In this document: positions 1 through 10,472 of the stretch, piece after piece | Position numbering within the stretch: position 1 is the first letter of the stretch | Layout: the number at the start of each line of letters is the position of its first letter | Assembly (NCBI RefSeq): GCF_032854445.1 | Contig: NC_088298.1 | Coordinates: forward strand, 10,281,504-10,345,503 | DNA: 64,000 bases | Source: Liolophura sinensis | Lineage: Eukaryota; Mollusca; Polyplacophora; Chitonida; Chitonidae | Direction: 5' to 3' | The notes under the pieces: generated by a model | What the model was told of the DNA's origin: nothing | Databases searched by the model: none | Seen by the model: only the letters and a program-made list of their open reading frames with translations | Position numbers and translations under genes: made by a program

Positions 1-719
1 ACAAAGAACTGAGGGAGAAATTCCCCATTATCCGCAGAATAATCATTCATGGCAATAACCTCAGTACATTGATCATGGTGCCGCCAGTGGATATTGCCGA
101 GTTCGATTATCTGGTTTCTAAAATGCTGGAAGACAGTTATGCCATGAAGTGTCATGTTAACACAGCCTGGTATCGTGCCTAGGGCTGCCTGTAGACTTTC
201 AGGTGTGACTTTAACCACCCTTGGGCGATATCTTCGGGTTGAGTGACGTGCGTGACTCTGACCTCCGAAGTCTTGAGATGGATGTGTATCTTCTTTAGGG
301 GAATATATGCGTGACAGGAGCCGCTGTATGTCCTCCTGGTAACCTTCAGGGTTTACAACTTTAAAAAAGATGTAACGATTACGTGGAGAAGAAGGAAGTC
401 TTTCCACATGTTCCTTCCCAGTAACACTCTGTTGGAAGCCTATTTGTGGTGCAAACCCAACCCGTGTGGTGGCCGCACGTAATTTGTTGCTCCCAACGGC
501 TGGTGTGCTGCACCAGTGGTAGTTTGGAATAGAAGATAAAACATCAAATTGTTGGGTGATGCTCAGGGATGGTTCCAGTTGTGGCAAGTGCTCCATCATG
601 CACGGGTTGTAAGGATACTGTGCTTCTCCCTGGACACGAAAATCAGCTAGATGCTCCTCAAGTTGTCTCTGAATGTCTGATGGAAGACCCCAAGAATGTG
701 TGAATGTAAAAGAATGCAT
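1..719 (-). CDS. Unrecognised protein, partial at left edge
   Basis: The minus strand is open for 239 codons from an ATG at 719 to the window edge with no stop. That is far longer than chance allows in this AT-rich DNA. The product is hydrophilic and mixed in composition, with no motif I recognise. An in-frame TAA lies 9 nt upstream of the ATG. Just inside the ORF, around 675-710, is a pyrimidine-rich stretch ending in CAG that looks like a 3' splice site, so the ATG may be fortuitous and this may be an internal or terminal exon. It could be a host gene or a transposon-encoded protein. The stop codon lies outside the window. Confidence 0.45.
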   Translation of the reverse strand, partial: MHSFTFTHSWGLPSDIQRQLEEHLADFRVQGEAQYPYNPCMMEHLPQLEPSLSITQQFDVLSSIPNYHWCSTPAVGSNKLRAATTRVGFAPQIGFQQSVTGKEHVERLPSSPRNRYIFFKVVNPEGYQEDIQRLLSRIYSPKEDTHPSQDFGGQSHARHSTRRYRPRVVKVTPESLQAALGTIPGCVNMTLHGITVFQHFRNQIIELGNIHWRHHDQCTEVIAMNDYSADNGEFLPQFF

Positions 720-923
720 GGTTTTGTATTAAATTTGAAGGAGAAGCTTTATAAAGCCTTTAATTTTATAAACTTTGTAAACTAATGGTAGTTTATGATT
801 TTGGAGATGCTTAGTTAAATGGTTTTGATAATATTAGAATTTTTTTTACAAAGGATTTGGTGTGTTTGTGCTCATAAAGCAATGACAAACAACAAATAAC
901 AGTCAATGGTAAAATAATAATAC

Positions 924-1089
924 CTGTCATCTGATTTTGTAGATGAGGGATTTTTTCTCACAACACACAGGAACAGCAACTGCACATGGTCCTTGCCAGT
1001 AGCTCCTAAAATGTGCAGCTCCTTCTTGACATTTTGCAAAAGCCTGCCATATTTTCCCCCAGATCGGTTATACTTCCTTTTCTTGATAA
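924..1089 (-). CDS. Candidate upstream exon of the left-edge gene
   Basis: Read on the minus strand, a TTTCTTTGTAG acceptor is followed by 55 open codons, rich in Lys/Arg and ending in Ser/Thr/Asp, then a GACAG/GTATTA donor. Only one of the three frames is open. It lies about 200 bp upstream of the open frame at 1-719 on the same strand, so it is probably an exon of the same gene. The donor phase (2) does not fit the candidate acceptors I can see at the next exon, so the join is unproven. Confidence 0.35.
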
Positions 1090-1194
1090 CTACAAAGAAA
1101 TATCATTGTAATGAAGTTGACATATTGGGAAAACGTGTGTTGTTGTTTCATTTATAAAGGAAGTATGAATGCATAAAGGCCTGAGTGGTTGAAG

Positions 1195-2035
1195 TGTGTG
1201 TGTATGTTTGTACAGAGACCCAGGTGGTCTAAAGTAGGTGGGTTGTAGTGTGTTTATTATACAGACCTGGGTGGGCTGTGGAAGGTGTGATGTAGTGTGT
1301 TTATTGTGCTGAGACCTGGGTGGGCTGTGGAAGGTGGGTTTGTAGAGTGTTTATTATGCAGACCTGGGTGGGCTATGGAAGGTGTGATATAGTGTGTTTA
1401 TTGTACAGACCAGGGTGGGCTATGGAAGGTGGGTTGTAGTGTGTTTATTATACAGACTTGGGTGGGCTGTGGAAGATGTGATATAGTGTGTTTATTGTAC
1501 TGAGACCTGGGTGGGCTATAGAAGGTCGGTTGTAGAGTGTTTACTATACAGACCTAGGTGGGCTGTGGAAGGTGGGTTGTAGAATGTTTATTATACACAC
1601 CCGGGTGGGCTGTGGAAGGTGTGATGTAGTGTGTTTATTGTACTGAGACCCTGGTGGGCTATGGAAGGTCCGTTTGTAGAGTGTTTATAATACAGATCTT
1701 GGTGGGCTTTGGAAGGTGGGTTGTAGAATGTGTATTATACACACCCGGGTGGGCTGTGGAAGGTGGGTTGTACGGAGACCTGGGTGGGCCACAGAAGGTG
1801 GCTTGTAGTGTGTTTATTAATCAGACCTGGATGGGCTGTGGAAGGTGGGTTTGTAGAATGTTCATTTTACAGACCTGGGTGGACTATGAAAGGTGTGTTT
1901 ATTTCACAGACCAGGGTGGGCTATGGAAGGAGGCTTGTGTGTGTTTATTATACAGACCTGGGTGGGCTGTGGAAGGTGTGATGTAGTGTGTTTATTGTAC
2001 ACACATGGATGGGCTGTGTTTGGGGTAAACAGTTT
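1195..2035. repeat. Minisatellite, ~47 bp unit, ~18 copies
   Basis: The core GACCTGGGTGGGCTGTGG recurs about every 47 bp, linked by a (G/T)TAG(A/T)GTGTTTATTATACA-type spacer. Two spacer classes (GTGATGTAG and GGGTTGTAG) alternate over the first eight or so units, hinting at a dimeric higher-order unit; regularity is lost after about 1740. Some units carry a 3 bp insertion (TACTGAGACC instead of TACAGACC) and one has lost most of its spacer near 1770. The strand is G/T-rich with repeated GGG runs. Overlapping ORFs up to 110 codons in several frames follow from the periodicity and are not genes. Confidence 0.9.
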
Positions 2036-2739
2036 CTACAAAATAGAACGTTTAATACACTACTTATTATTTCCTGTGAATATTGTTAGTAAGGATGGCA
2101 CAGACTATAGCCATTGTAAGCATGACTGACAGTGTGAATGGGACTATGGCTTTACAATAAATGTATGTAACGATTTGTGTGTATTTACAGTTGGTACACA
2201 GCATTATTGTGCTTTACACTAATTGACTTAAACTATTGGACAGTATTACATGGCACACTCTACTTGGTCACATAAATGACAATGTCATTGTTTATATGTG
2301 CACATTATATTTAATACTACTTATAACAAGACATAAAATTATAGTTTTGTTAATTTGTTTTAACAGTATTGGACAAATGTTTAATATTTTACTCTTGTAT
2401 ATATTAATAGAAAATAGAAGCTTTTTATTGAACATATTGAGAGAATGATACCCGAGGATTGTCTGGAAACACAGTCATGAAGCGGTGTTCTAGAACGCGC
2501 ACCAAGCTCAGGTCGATGAGAATGCACCCCAAGGGCATCCTACAATTGGTACAACAGTAAGCCATTGGGTTTGGTTTGAAAGCTTGCCAAGATGATACAT
2601 GTAATTTATTTGTGATCTGAAAAAAATTGTCGCGGGACAATTTGTTTTTATGTTTGGGATTTGAAACTTTGCTTTAGTAGCAAGGCTATAAAAGAGCTTC
2701 CCACCTGTTGGAGACACATGAATGCAATACATCAGCTCA

Positions 2740-2960
2740 GTACATAAAGTACGAAGGTCGTGAATCTGGTAATTTACTGTAGTTAATATACTTACAAAGC
2801 ACAAACAATGCAACATTAAACAAATGTCACTATGCTTTATACGCATGCAAAACTTATGCTCAGTACATACAAGTACACATTTAGAGATACTGTACCACCC
2901 GTAAAAAATACAGCGTCGTGAATTTTGTAATTTATTGTACCCTATTTCTTGTAATTTTTG
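2740..2960. repeat. Degenerate ~160-180 bp repeat, first cluster
   Basis: The phrase GTCGTGAAT(C/T)(T/-)GTAATTTA occurs at about 2757 and 2915, with CTCAGTACAT-type sequence before each. The same phrase and its downstream AGTTAATAT segment recur at 8570-9045, so this belongs to a dispersed family with internal tandem copies. Copies are heavily diverged. Confidence 0.45.
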
Positions 2961-3489
2961 GGACACCTGATCTGCTGTTTTTAGTCAACATGTAATTGTA
3001 GCAGGAATATTTAGTTTATTTTTTTTCTCACATGGTTATACCATCTGACGAACAGCACATCTTTACTTTTCCAAAATGCCGGGAAAGAAATGTAATATTC
3101 TGCTTTCAGCACTACTAACATTTGTCCCAAAATCTGAAGAATTAACATGTGAACCGTGCATGAGCTATGGAACATGGCTTGGTGTTGTATTCCTCATGTG
3201 TGCAAACCTGAGCTCAATACATGCAGCACATATGCCTGCATGCTGACTGATAAATCGATTTGCTTATGCAATGGCACAGTTTTGTAGTTGGAGGAAACTG
3301 CCCAGGGTAAACCACCAGCCTTGGGTATGCTTATACTACGTTAGTATGAACGAGGCACGGGGTATTGAATGAACACAAGACTGCCCAACAGCACCCTGTG
3401 ATATTACATACTGTAACCAAGAGCCTAAGACTTTTGAGAACGCAGAGATTGCCTGTAGGTATCAGGATTGAACCTATATTTTGTTTGCC

Positions 3490-3735
3490 TGTGGACGAGT
3501 GAGTGCTTGAGGTTTAACATCGTACTTAACAATTTTTCAGTCATATGACGACAAACATGTAGATGAGAGACAAGCTGCTAACCACGCTTCATGTAGCTGT
3601 TTGCTATTAGAAGACAAATTGAAGCATCCATGTGAGGGTACGCTGTAGTTGTAGCACCCACAATTGTTCCCATCGAGTGAGTGAGTGCTTGGGGTTTAAC
3701 GTCTTACTTAACAATTTTTCAGTCACATGACGAGT
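3490..3735 (+). repeat. Two copies of a short interspersed repeat fragment
   Basis: Near 3495-3547 and 3673-3732 the sequence GTGAGTGCTT(G/-)(A/G)GGTTTAAC is followed by CTTACTTAACAATTTTTCAGTCA and a TATGACGA-like end. The copies are direct and about 178 bp apart. From memory this motif is common in molluscan DNA as part of a SINE-like repeat. No target-site duplication was found. Confidence 0.5.
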
Positions 3736-5424
3736 CCCCATTGGTTTTTTCCCATTTTTATGAAGAAAGATGATTGAATGCTACTAGTATGTGTTGTCCA
3801 CGGATATGAAGAGTACCTGATGAAGTATATATGTACCTGGAATGTAAGGATAGAGCAATTATATTAATGCTTTACGGGCGAACCAACAATAAAGGTTGAA
3901 AATGGAATAAAAATGAACTTGACAACCTGAAAAACCATTTTATTTTGTGAATTTCCTGTTTTTGAAGGTTTTTGGATAACAAATATGTCTTAAACAGGAA
4001 CAATTACTGGGACATTCCACATGTGACACAAACTGGATGATTTTTGAGTTTTATTTTTGCACTATATTAAAAAATTAGAAAAAAGATTCTGCCCGTAAAA
4101 AAATATTAATTGGTGTGACCTAAAGACTTTATGTACTTAATGCAAAGCTTAACAGTGTTGCACTACTACGGTATAATGTGATTTCGAAACACCACACTTA
4201 AATAACAGAGTATGATAACCCCAAACAGAATCCTTATTAAAATATAGAAACACTTCATGATTTATGTGAATAATATAGGTATTGTACATCTGGATACGGT
4301 TCAGAGACCTTCAAGTTACCAAACGTTTTGGCTTGGAAATACTAAAGTGCTCCAAAGATGTACAGGAGAAACAGATAGCAGAAATAGTTAAATAGTGTAC
4401 TTCTAATTTGATAATATAAAAAAATACCAGTAAGTTAATGACCATGCAACCTGATAAAGAACTGAGTAATAATTTGTTCACTTGCATGGGGTTATTGTCT
4501 GTTTAAACATTAATACTATGGCACATACTGTGTGTGATGGTCGATTTCGAAATGAGCAATATAATAGCCCCATGTGGTGATGCACTATGAAGGAAAAAGT
4601 TGGATTGCTTTGGATGCCTGTGGTCTTTTACAGATTGCAGCTTTATTCATATGCAGAATGCTCACAATGTGGTCTACTAATGCCATAAGCTAAGACGACA
4701 AAATTGAACATTATATATAAAACACAAAGTATTATTTTAAATAAAATGACAAACTTTATTCCAATGAAGTGATCATTTACAAGAAAAGCCGATGGAATGT
4801 ATTACATGCACTTATATTAACACCATTGAAACAACAAGCCTTATTACAGAGGATTTAGACTGCCTGTGCACAAACAAGGTTAGGTCATAAATGGTGAAAA
4901 TATAAAATCAAGTGTGAAAGTGTTTATAAAAGATGGCTGGATTAGTTGCAGATGACGGATTTATGTCCCTGGTCACCCCAAAATGTTGTCTTCTGTTGTA
5001 TTCAGGGGAAGAATGGAGAGGATCTGAAAACAAGAACAAATGCTGTTTTAAAGAATAATACCCAAGCAGAATATGTTGCATGAACAGCATTGTCTAAAAC
5101 CATCTGCCACTGGGCTGATGTGAATAGATGTCAAAAATAACTAAGAACACATAATGTGGGTAGTGTGTGCACTACATAATAACAACTAGCTCTGGAGGAA
5201 TGCACTTAACTGAAGCCAACGAGGCAATTATCAGCACTGATCCAGAAGTTGAAGTGTCATTTATGCGGAACATAATCTGCTTTTAGGATTTGCATGTGTT
5301 GTTGAATTTGGCAGAGTGCTTCTAATTTATAGTTTGTTTATGCTATATCAAAGAATTTTTGACCCATACAATGGTGATGAGTATTATAGCTTAATGAAAC
5401 GAGAGTGTCCATTGAAAACCACAA

Positions 5425-5625
5425 TTTATTTGATTGGCGTTTTATACCATACTGAAGAATATTTCACTTATATGATACCATTATAGTGGAAGAAAATGAA
5501 ACTAAAACGACCATCTGCAAGTTGTTATCAGACCATGCCACCTTCGACCGCATAGGACATGAACTGACCACGACTGCATTGGTGACACGCGAATAGTTTT
5601 GAATACAGGCAGCTGACTAGGGCAC
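5425..5625 (-). repeat. Decayed tRNA-derived SINE
   Basis: The 3' part of the window's common SINE is recognisable on the minus strand (plus-strand ATTTATTTGATTGGCGTTTT then CTGAAGAATATTTCACTTAT), running on to the CGACTGCATTGGTGA head-proximal segment. The GAAACCGGGCAGAGCCCGGG core is badly mutated, so this is an old copy. Confidence 0.5.
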
Positions 5626-6942
5626 TAGTGAATACTTCACTTATTCGAAAGTGGCAAGCATTATGTTGGAAACCGGTGAAAGTCTATGGGAATATAGTAC
5701 ACAAATATAAGCCAATTATTTGATGACGTTTTCATGAAACAGACACACTGATGAACAAACTGTTTTATGGACCAAACATAAATGTAAATGTATTGGCAAC
5801 CATTGCACTTTATACTTTATTGCTTGCAATAATGGGTTATATGCTAAACTGTAGCAGATTAATAGCACTTTCATAGCAAGAATGAAATTTGGAAGTACCG
5901 GAGGTGGGGGAACTTATTTACATAACTCACTCACTTGTGTTTTACGAAAGGTGAATGTCAGGACTTGTCTTACATCCTGGCTGACAAGATTCTTGAAGAT
6001 GCCTTTGAATAAATCTGTAGTATAATAAAGCTGGAGGTAAGAAAACTATGTACAACAATGTTTTTTTCTGCAAATGGAATAATATTATGTTGTGCATATA
6101 TGTATAAAATATCAGAAATGACATAACTTTAAGAGAAAAGATTGCTTTGGTGTATTTATGTATTCGCTAGCTTGATTACACATATTTTGTAAGTGTTGCC
6201 TACATGACTTACGTACATTATACGAAAGGAGGGCATGCTGTAAATGGCTGTACCTTGAATAATATTGAATGTGTTACCGTTACAAAAAGATAACTACATG
6301 CACTGTTAACCACACATGTTGAAAGAATTTTATTTCAATTAACCCTTAACCCTTTAAAGTAAACAAAAGATCTATTGTTACTAATTAAATGAAATACCTG
6401 CAGCTAGACAGTGCACGTACATGTAGCAACAAGCAGCATAAAATTGTGAGGAGAAACCAGAACAGAGGGGCAATCTAACAAGATGGATTACTAATAGTGG
6501 TACAGCTTCTTAGATCTACATATACACATGTAACAAAATTGACCCAATTTTATGACTGATAAGAAGAACCATGATGAAGTTTCACTGATGGAGAGGCAAA
6601 TATGATGAACAGTGAAACAATGATATAACATATGAAAGTGACTTTATTTGATTTTGGTTTGAGACAACACTGAGGAGCATATGTACAAAAAACCTGGAAG
6701 GTTGTGATGCCAAACTATTAAGGTCATATTTTATGAAATGCAACTAAAATTGATGCTTCTGGGAGTTTTGAAGTGTATGAATGAAAGAAATTTGAATCAT
6801 AATCTGATCGGTTAGGGTCTGTAAGGCTCGTCATTTTTCAAGCTGTATCTAATACCGCTTAACCTGGGGCTAGGGGCCGTAAAGGCAGCCATGCTAATTA
6901 CATCAGCATGATGCCTTTATGAACAGTTGCAATCAAAGCGCG

Positions 6943-7252
6943 ACTGAGATACTTGTTTAGCTGTTATTTGACCTGGAACTCATTCACGGACTACGAATTG
7001 GAACTTTGATATGGAATTCATGCCTGGAATATTCATTGTCTGCCCAGCATCATTGAAAACTGATGACCGCTTCTCTCTTGTGTGTTACTGGCTTTATTTT
7101 TTATTTGTACAATTTCTTACATACCTTTGTCTTCGAAAGTTAGTGTTAAACGTTGTTGTGAAAATGGATCTTGCCATTATCGACTTGGAACGCCCTTTAC
7201 GGACTACGAATGGTATAGGAATGTCGGACTTGACGCTTATATTGGTATGAAA
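6943..7252 (+). repeat. Repeat C, copy 1 (~310 bp)
   Basis: This segment is nearly identical to 39603-39907, and its 3' 120 bp also match 33340-33462. One frame is open from about 7067 to 7273. It encodes a hydrophobic run (LLALFFICTISYIPL) followed by CCENGSC and a YRLGTPFTDYEWYRNVG segment. There is no ATG in that frame, and a GTATGA donor-like site follows at about 7244, so it could be an exon copy or a retroposed gene piece. Function is unknown. Confidence 0.7.
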
Positions 7253-7639
7253 ACAAAAACTTATTATTGGTAAACTGTGATATTTTTGCTCAGTATGTCA
7301 GCTAGTTTTAATACAGTTTGATTAGTTTGGGTGTGCAACAGTTTCAGAGACGAACTGTTTTGTGGACATTAAATGGCTCTACATATGGCCCTAATACTGC
7401 ATAATATTTGATTATTTGTGCATTTCACTGAGACCATGGCCGTGCCCCCCCCAAAAAAAAAACATAGGCCTTTGGTCAGCAGCTGGTGAGCTTTGCCACA
7501 TGCAACACACAGGTCTTAACTGACAGAGTTTGACAATTGCATTCTATGTTGTGAGAATGTTACTTCTGAAACCAACTTCTTTGATAACGACCACACAAGT
7601 ATGGTCGATGGCTTGTCGTCATACTCCAGGAGCCACAAA

Positions 7640-7760
7640 AATTAAGAGTGGAAAATATACAATTGCCCTCCAAAGTGGGGTGGTAATATGTACCTTATGT
7701 ATACTAGCAACTGAGAGGATCACCTTAACCATTGGGCCACAGCCCGCTATCTATAATACA
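7640..7760 (-). repeat. tRNA-like SINE head, degenerate
   Basis: On the minus strand the sequence GGCTGTGGCCCAATGGTTAA resembles a tRNA 5' end with an A-box, followed by a CTCTCAGTTGCTAG anticodon-arm-like region. The B-box is not convincing. Probably the 5' end of an old SINE. Confidence 0.35.
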
Positions 7761-8569
7761 CTGGATTTGAAACTAACCTCAGATGCCAAGAGTGGTGTAG
7801 ACCAGTTATTGCAGTTTTGAGTGCAATTGGGAAGTGCCTTTGTTTGCAAAACTAGTAGCACATACGGACATTGTAGCACACCTGTTGACTGTGGCCATGT
7901 TTACATATTGCTATGTGTTTTACAATGATTTCCGACATCATAACGAAGAACATAACAGATACTGTAACAGGAATTTCTTACTGATTATAGCACAAGCCAA
8001 TGATGATGGTTCGGCGATACCTTTAAGGTTGAAATGGCAAAATATGTGGCTGTTAATAAACTTGTAAGATGACGTGTACTTACCAAAGCTGCTGCATGAA
8101 AGGTGAAAGGATTGGCCTACCCCATGGTTGACAAGAATGCTGGGGCTGAGTTCCTTCAAGTAAACCTAAAATTAAAAAAACAAAGTACATGTAAATTATG
8201 CTTTTTTTCTCTGAACAGGTACCACATGTATGATAAAAGGAAACTCAAGTGATGTTATAAGAGATTTGTATTTAAGATGAACTACATGTTAGTTAATAAA
8301 TGTGATGACAATGAAGTATGCAACAGATAGAGGAAAATTACCAAGCCTCTGCTTGTATAACAATGGGCAAACTATGGATATGTTACAAGATAGATTTTAA
8401 TGAAGTACATCTATGAGCAACACAAACAGTATGAAGTTTACAGAAAAAGTGTAAAGGTGTAAGAATGCAATAAAAACAAATGAACAGTTATATGTTATGT
8501 TAAACTCAGAATTGGTATCAAGGCTACCAAAGAGCTCGCCTGTATGAGACACATGAAGGCAAAACTTTA

Positions 8570-9045
8570 GCTCAAATGATGAATTTGGTAATTTACGGTA
8601 ATTAATATGCTCACAGAGATTTATATGCATGTAAAACTTCAGGTCAATACATGACATACTTTTTAGATACCAACCCTAACACTTTGTATAACAGTGATTC
8701 TAATACACAATACACTAAATCAGGAATTCAGTAATTTACGGTATTAAATATGCACACACCCAACCAATGATGGAATATTCCCCAATTGATATTGTGCCCT
8801 ACATGTGTGCAAACCCGCAGCTCAACACACGCAGTAGTTTTTGAGAAACCACTCCTAATACTCTGTTTAACATTGATCCTAAACATAATACACTCAGTCA
8901 GGAATTCAGCAACTTACAATAGTTAATATGAACACATCCAATCAATGATGGAATATCCCCCTCTTGATATTGTGCTCTTCAAGGGTGTAAACCCTGAGCT
9001 CAATACCTACAAGATACCAACCCCTAACATTGGAACATTTTCTCT
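8570..9045. repeat. Degenerate ~178 bp tandem repeat, second cluster
   Basis: CAGGAATTCAG is found at 8721 and 8899 (period 178). Matching downstream segments are TTAATATG..CACA, CCAAT(C)AATGATGGAATAT, GAT ATTGTGC and AGCTCAA(T/C)AC. A third, more diverged unit starts near 8578 and a partial fourth ends near 9045. It is related to 2740-2960. The unit length is in the range typical of satellites, but there are too few copies here to say so. Confidence 0.6.
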
Positions 9046-9604
9046 CTATTACTGGATGCAGATGCTGACGCCCAGGGTACGACATAAGGTACACAGTTTA
9101 ACCATAGAGGCTGCTGATAACAGAAGCTGCAATACATGGCCATAATGATGCCAGAACAACAAAAACCATTTTAGGAGAAAAAAAATATAACACAAATGCA
9201 ACATGTAAAGGATATACATGTATGCACAAGCCACAAATAAGTGAACATAAGAACAAAATATGTTTAGAAGGTGCAAATTTGTATGATTTTAAGTCATGGG
9301 ACTGCAATAATACACAAATACTAACAGAACTAGGGAAAACAACTGAAGCAGTATGTTGATTAGAACCTGCATTGCTAATGCATGACATGTTTATGACCAT
9401 ATAAAGGCCTAGTTAATTGAACTGTTTTGGAAACAATTTAGTTGCTGTACAAAGAGAGTTGAGCTTAGCACAGATTTTCTGGACATAGCTTATGAAACTT
9501 AATGTGCACAAAAGAGATACGGGAGTAAAATAGACATACATTTTATATAAAGCAATAAACACATTATGGGTTAACACTTTTGTTATTATTTTGAGTTTTA
9601 CCCA

Positions 9605-9830
9605 TATATATTTTTGAGACAGTGTGAAGCTAGGATTAAAGCATAATATAAACATGCAATCGGGGATTGTTACAGGAGCTTAATGCATGCAAAATTTAAA
9701 CAAGGGAACAAGTGCATGCTAAAAATGCATGTTGTTGGCATATTGTATAAATGATTAATTTATTTTATTTATTTTATTGGTGTTTTATCCTGTACTCAAG
9801 AACATTTCATTTCTTGCAGTAAAAATGCAG
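9605..9830. repeat. Direct duplication, copy 1 (partner at 10073-10290)
   Basis: From TTTTTGAGACAGTGTGAAG through TTACAGGAGCTTAATGCATG and into a SINE 3' end (ATTGGTGTTTTAT), this block matches 10073-10290 at an offset of about 468 bp with many substitutions. Both copies have the SINE at the same internal point, so the SINE inserted before the block duplicated. Confidence 0.7.
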
Positions 9831-10072
9831 AAAGAAAACCAACAAACACAAAATACTTGTGCAAGAAACACTATGGAACATTACTTACATATTGTAGATA
9901 GAATAGTCAGGTGCAGACAGAGTGAAGGACAGCAGTGACAGGTTTTGTTATGCTCAGATGAAAAACGACGTCATACAGCGGATGGAGCGTTCAAGCAGTT
10001 GAACTTGGAATATAGGGATTATTCTTTTTTTGCTAACCGTTCACAAAAAAAAACACTTAGAGGTTTTACACA

Positions 10073-10290
10073 AATTAATTTTTGAGACAGTGTGAAGCCG
10101 GGATTAAAGCATAATGTAAACACGCATTAGGGAAATGTTACAGGAGCTTAATGCATGCAACGTTTAAACAAGGGGACCAGTGCAAGCTAAAAAAAATGCT
10201 AATCATTTTTTGTATAAATGATTTATTTTATTATTTCATCGGTGTTTGCCATACTCAAGAACATTTCACTTCTACAGCAGTGTGGTGGGA
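10073..10290. repeat. Direct duplication, copy 2
   Basis: Diverged partner of 9605-9830, joined to the longer SINE copy that continues to 10471. Between the copies (9830-10070) there is an AT-rich spacer with no feature I recognise. Confidence 0.7.
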
Positions 10291-10471
10291 GGAAACCGGG
10301 CAAAGTGAGGGGGTAACCCACAACCATGCGCAAGTTGCTGGAAGACCTTGCCACGTACAGCTGGAGAGGAAGTCAGCATAATCTAGACTTGAACTGATAG
10401 CAACCGCATTGGTGAGAGGATCCTGGGTCATAGGGTAGCACTGGCTAGCTTACCCCTCGGCCACGGAGGCC
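10211..10471 (-). mobile_element. tRNA-derived SINE, near full length
   Basis: Read on the minus strand, it starts with a tRNA-like head (GGCCTCCGTGGCCGAGGGGT, A-box region). A B-box-like GTTCAAGTC segment near 10390 follows, then the conserved body (plus-strand GGAGGAAACCGGGCAAAG), and it ends in a T/A-rich tail. Plus-strand TTTATT at 10211 marks the 3' tail. It has the tRNA head, conserved domain and A-rich tail of a V-domain/RUDI-like molluscan SINE. The family name is from memory. Confidence 0.65.
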
Positions 10472-10472
10472 A

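Larger units (their letters stand above)
2036..6942. other. AT-rich non-coding DNA with degenerate repeats
   Basis: No ORF here has recognisable domains; the longest minus-strand ORF (2508-2966, 152 codons) has low-complexity composition and overlaps a degenerate tandem repeat. I can see that repeat at 2740-2950 (motif GTCGTGAAT..GTAATTTA twice, 159 bp apart), two copies of a short dispersed repeat near 3495 and 3673, and a decayed SINE at 5425-5625. The rest shows nothing I can name. Confidence 0.5.
7253..9600. other. AT-rich non-coding DNA with repeats
   Basis: No convincing gene. Short ORFs (up to 100 codons, e.g. minus strand 9098-9400) are low-complexity and hydrophobic, as AT-rich DNA gives by chance. 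Two recognisable things inside are a tRNA-like head on the minus strand near 7640-7760 and a degenerate ~178 bp tandem repeat at 8570-9045. Confidence 0.5.

Noticed and set aside
1195-2035. Regular repeats that might be a CRISPR array
   Set aside because: Units are contiguous and vary throughout, with no unique spacers or cas genes, and the genome is eukaryotic.
1654-2129. Overlapping ORFs of 78-110 codons in several frames
   Set aside because: They are the 47 bp minisatellite read through; periodic Trp/Gly content with no start context.
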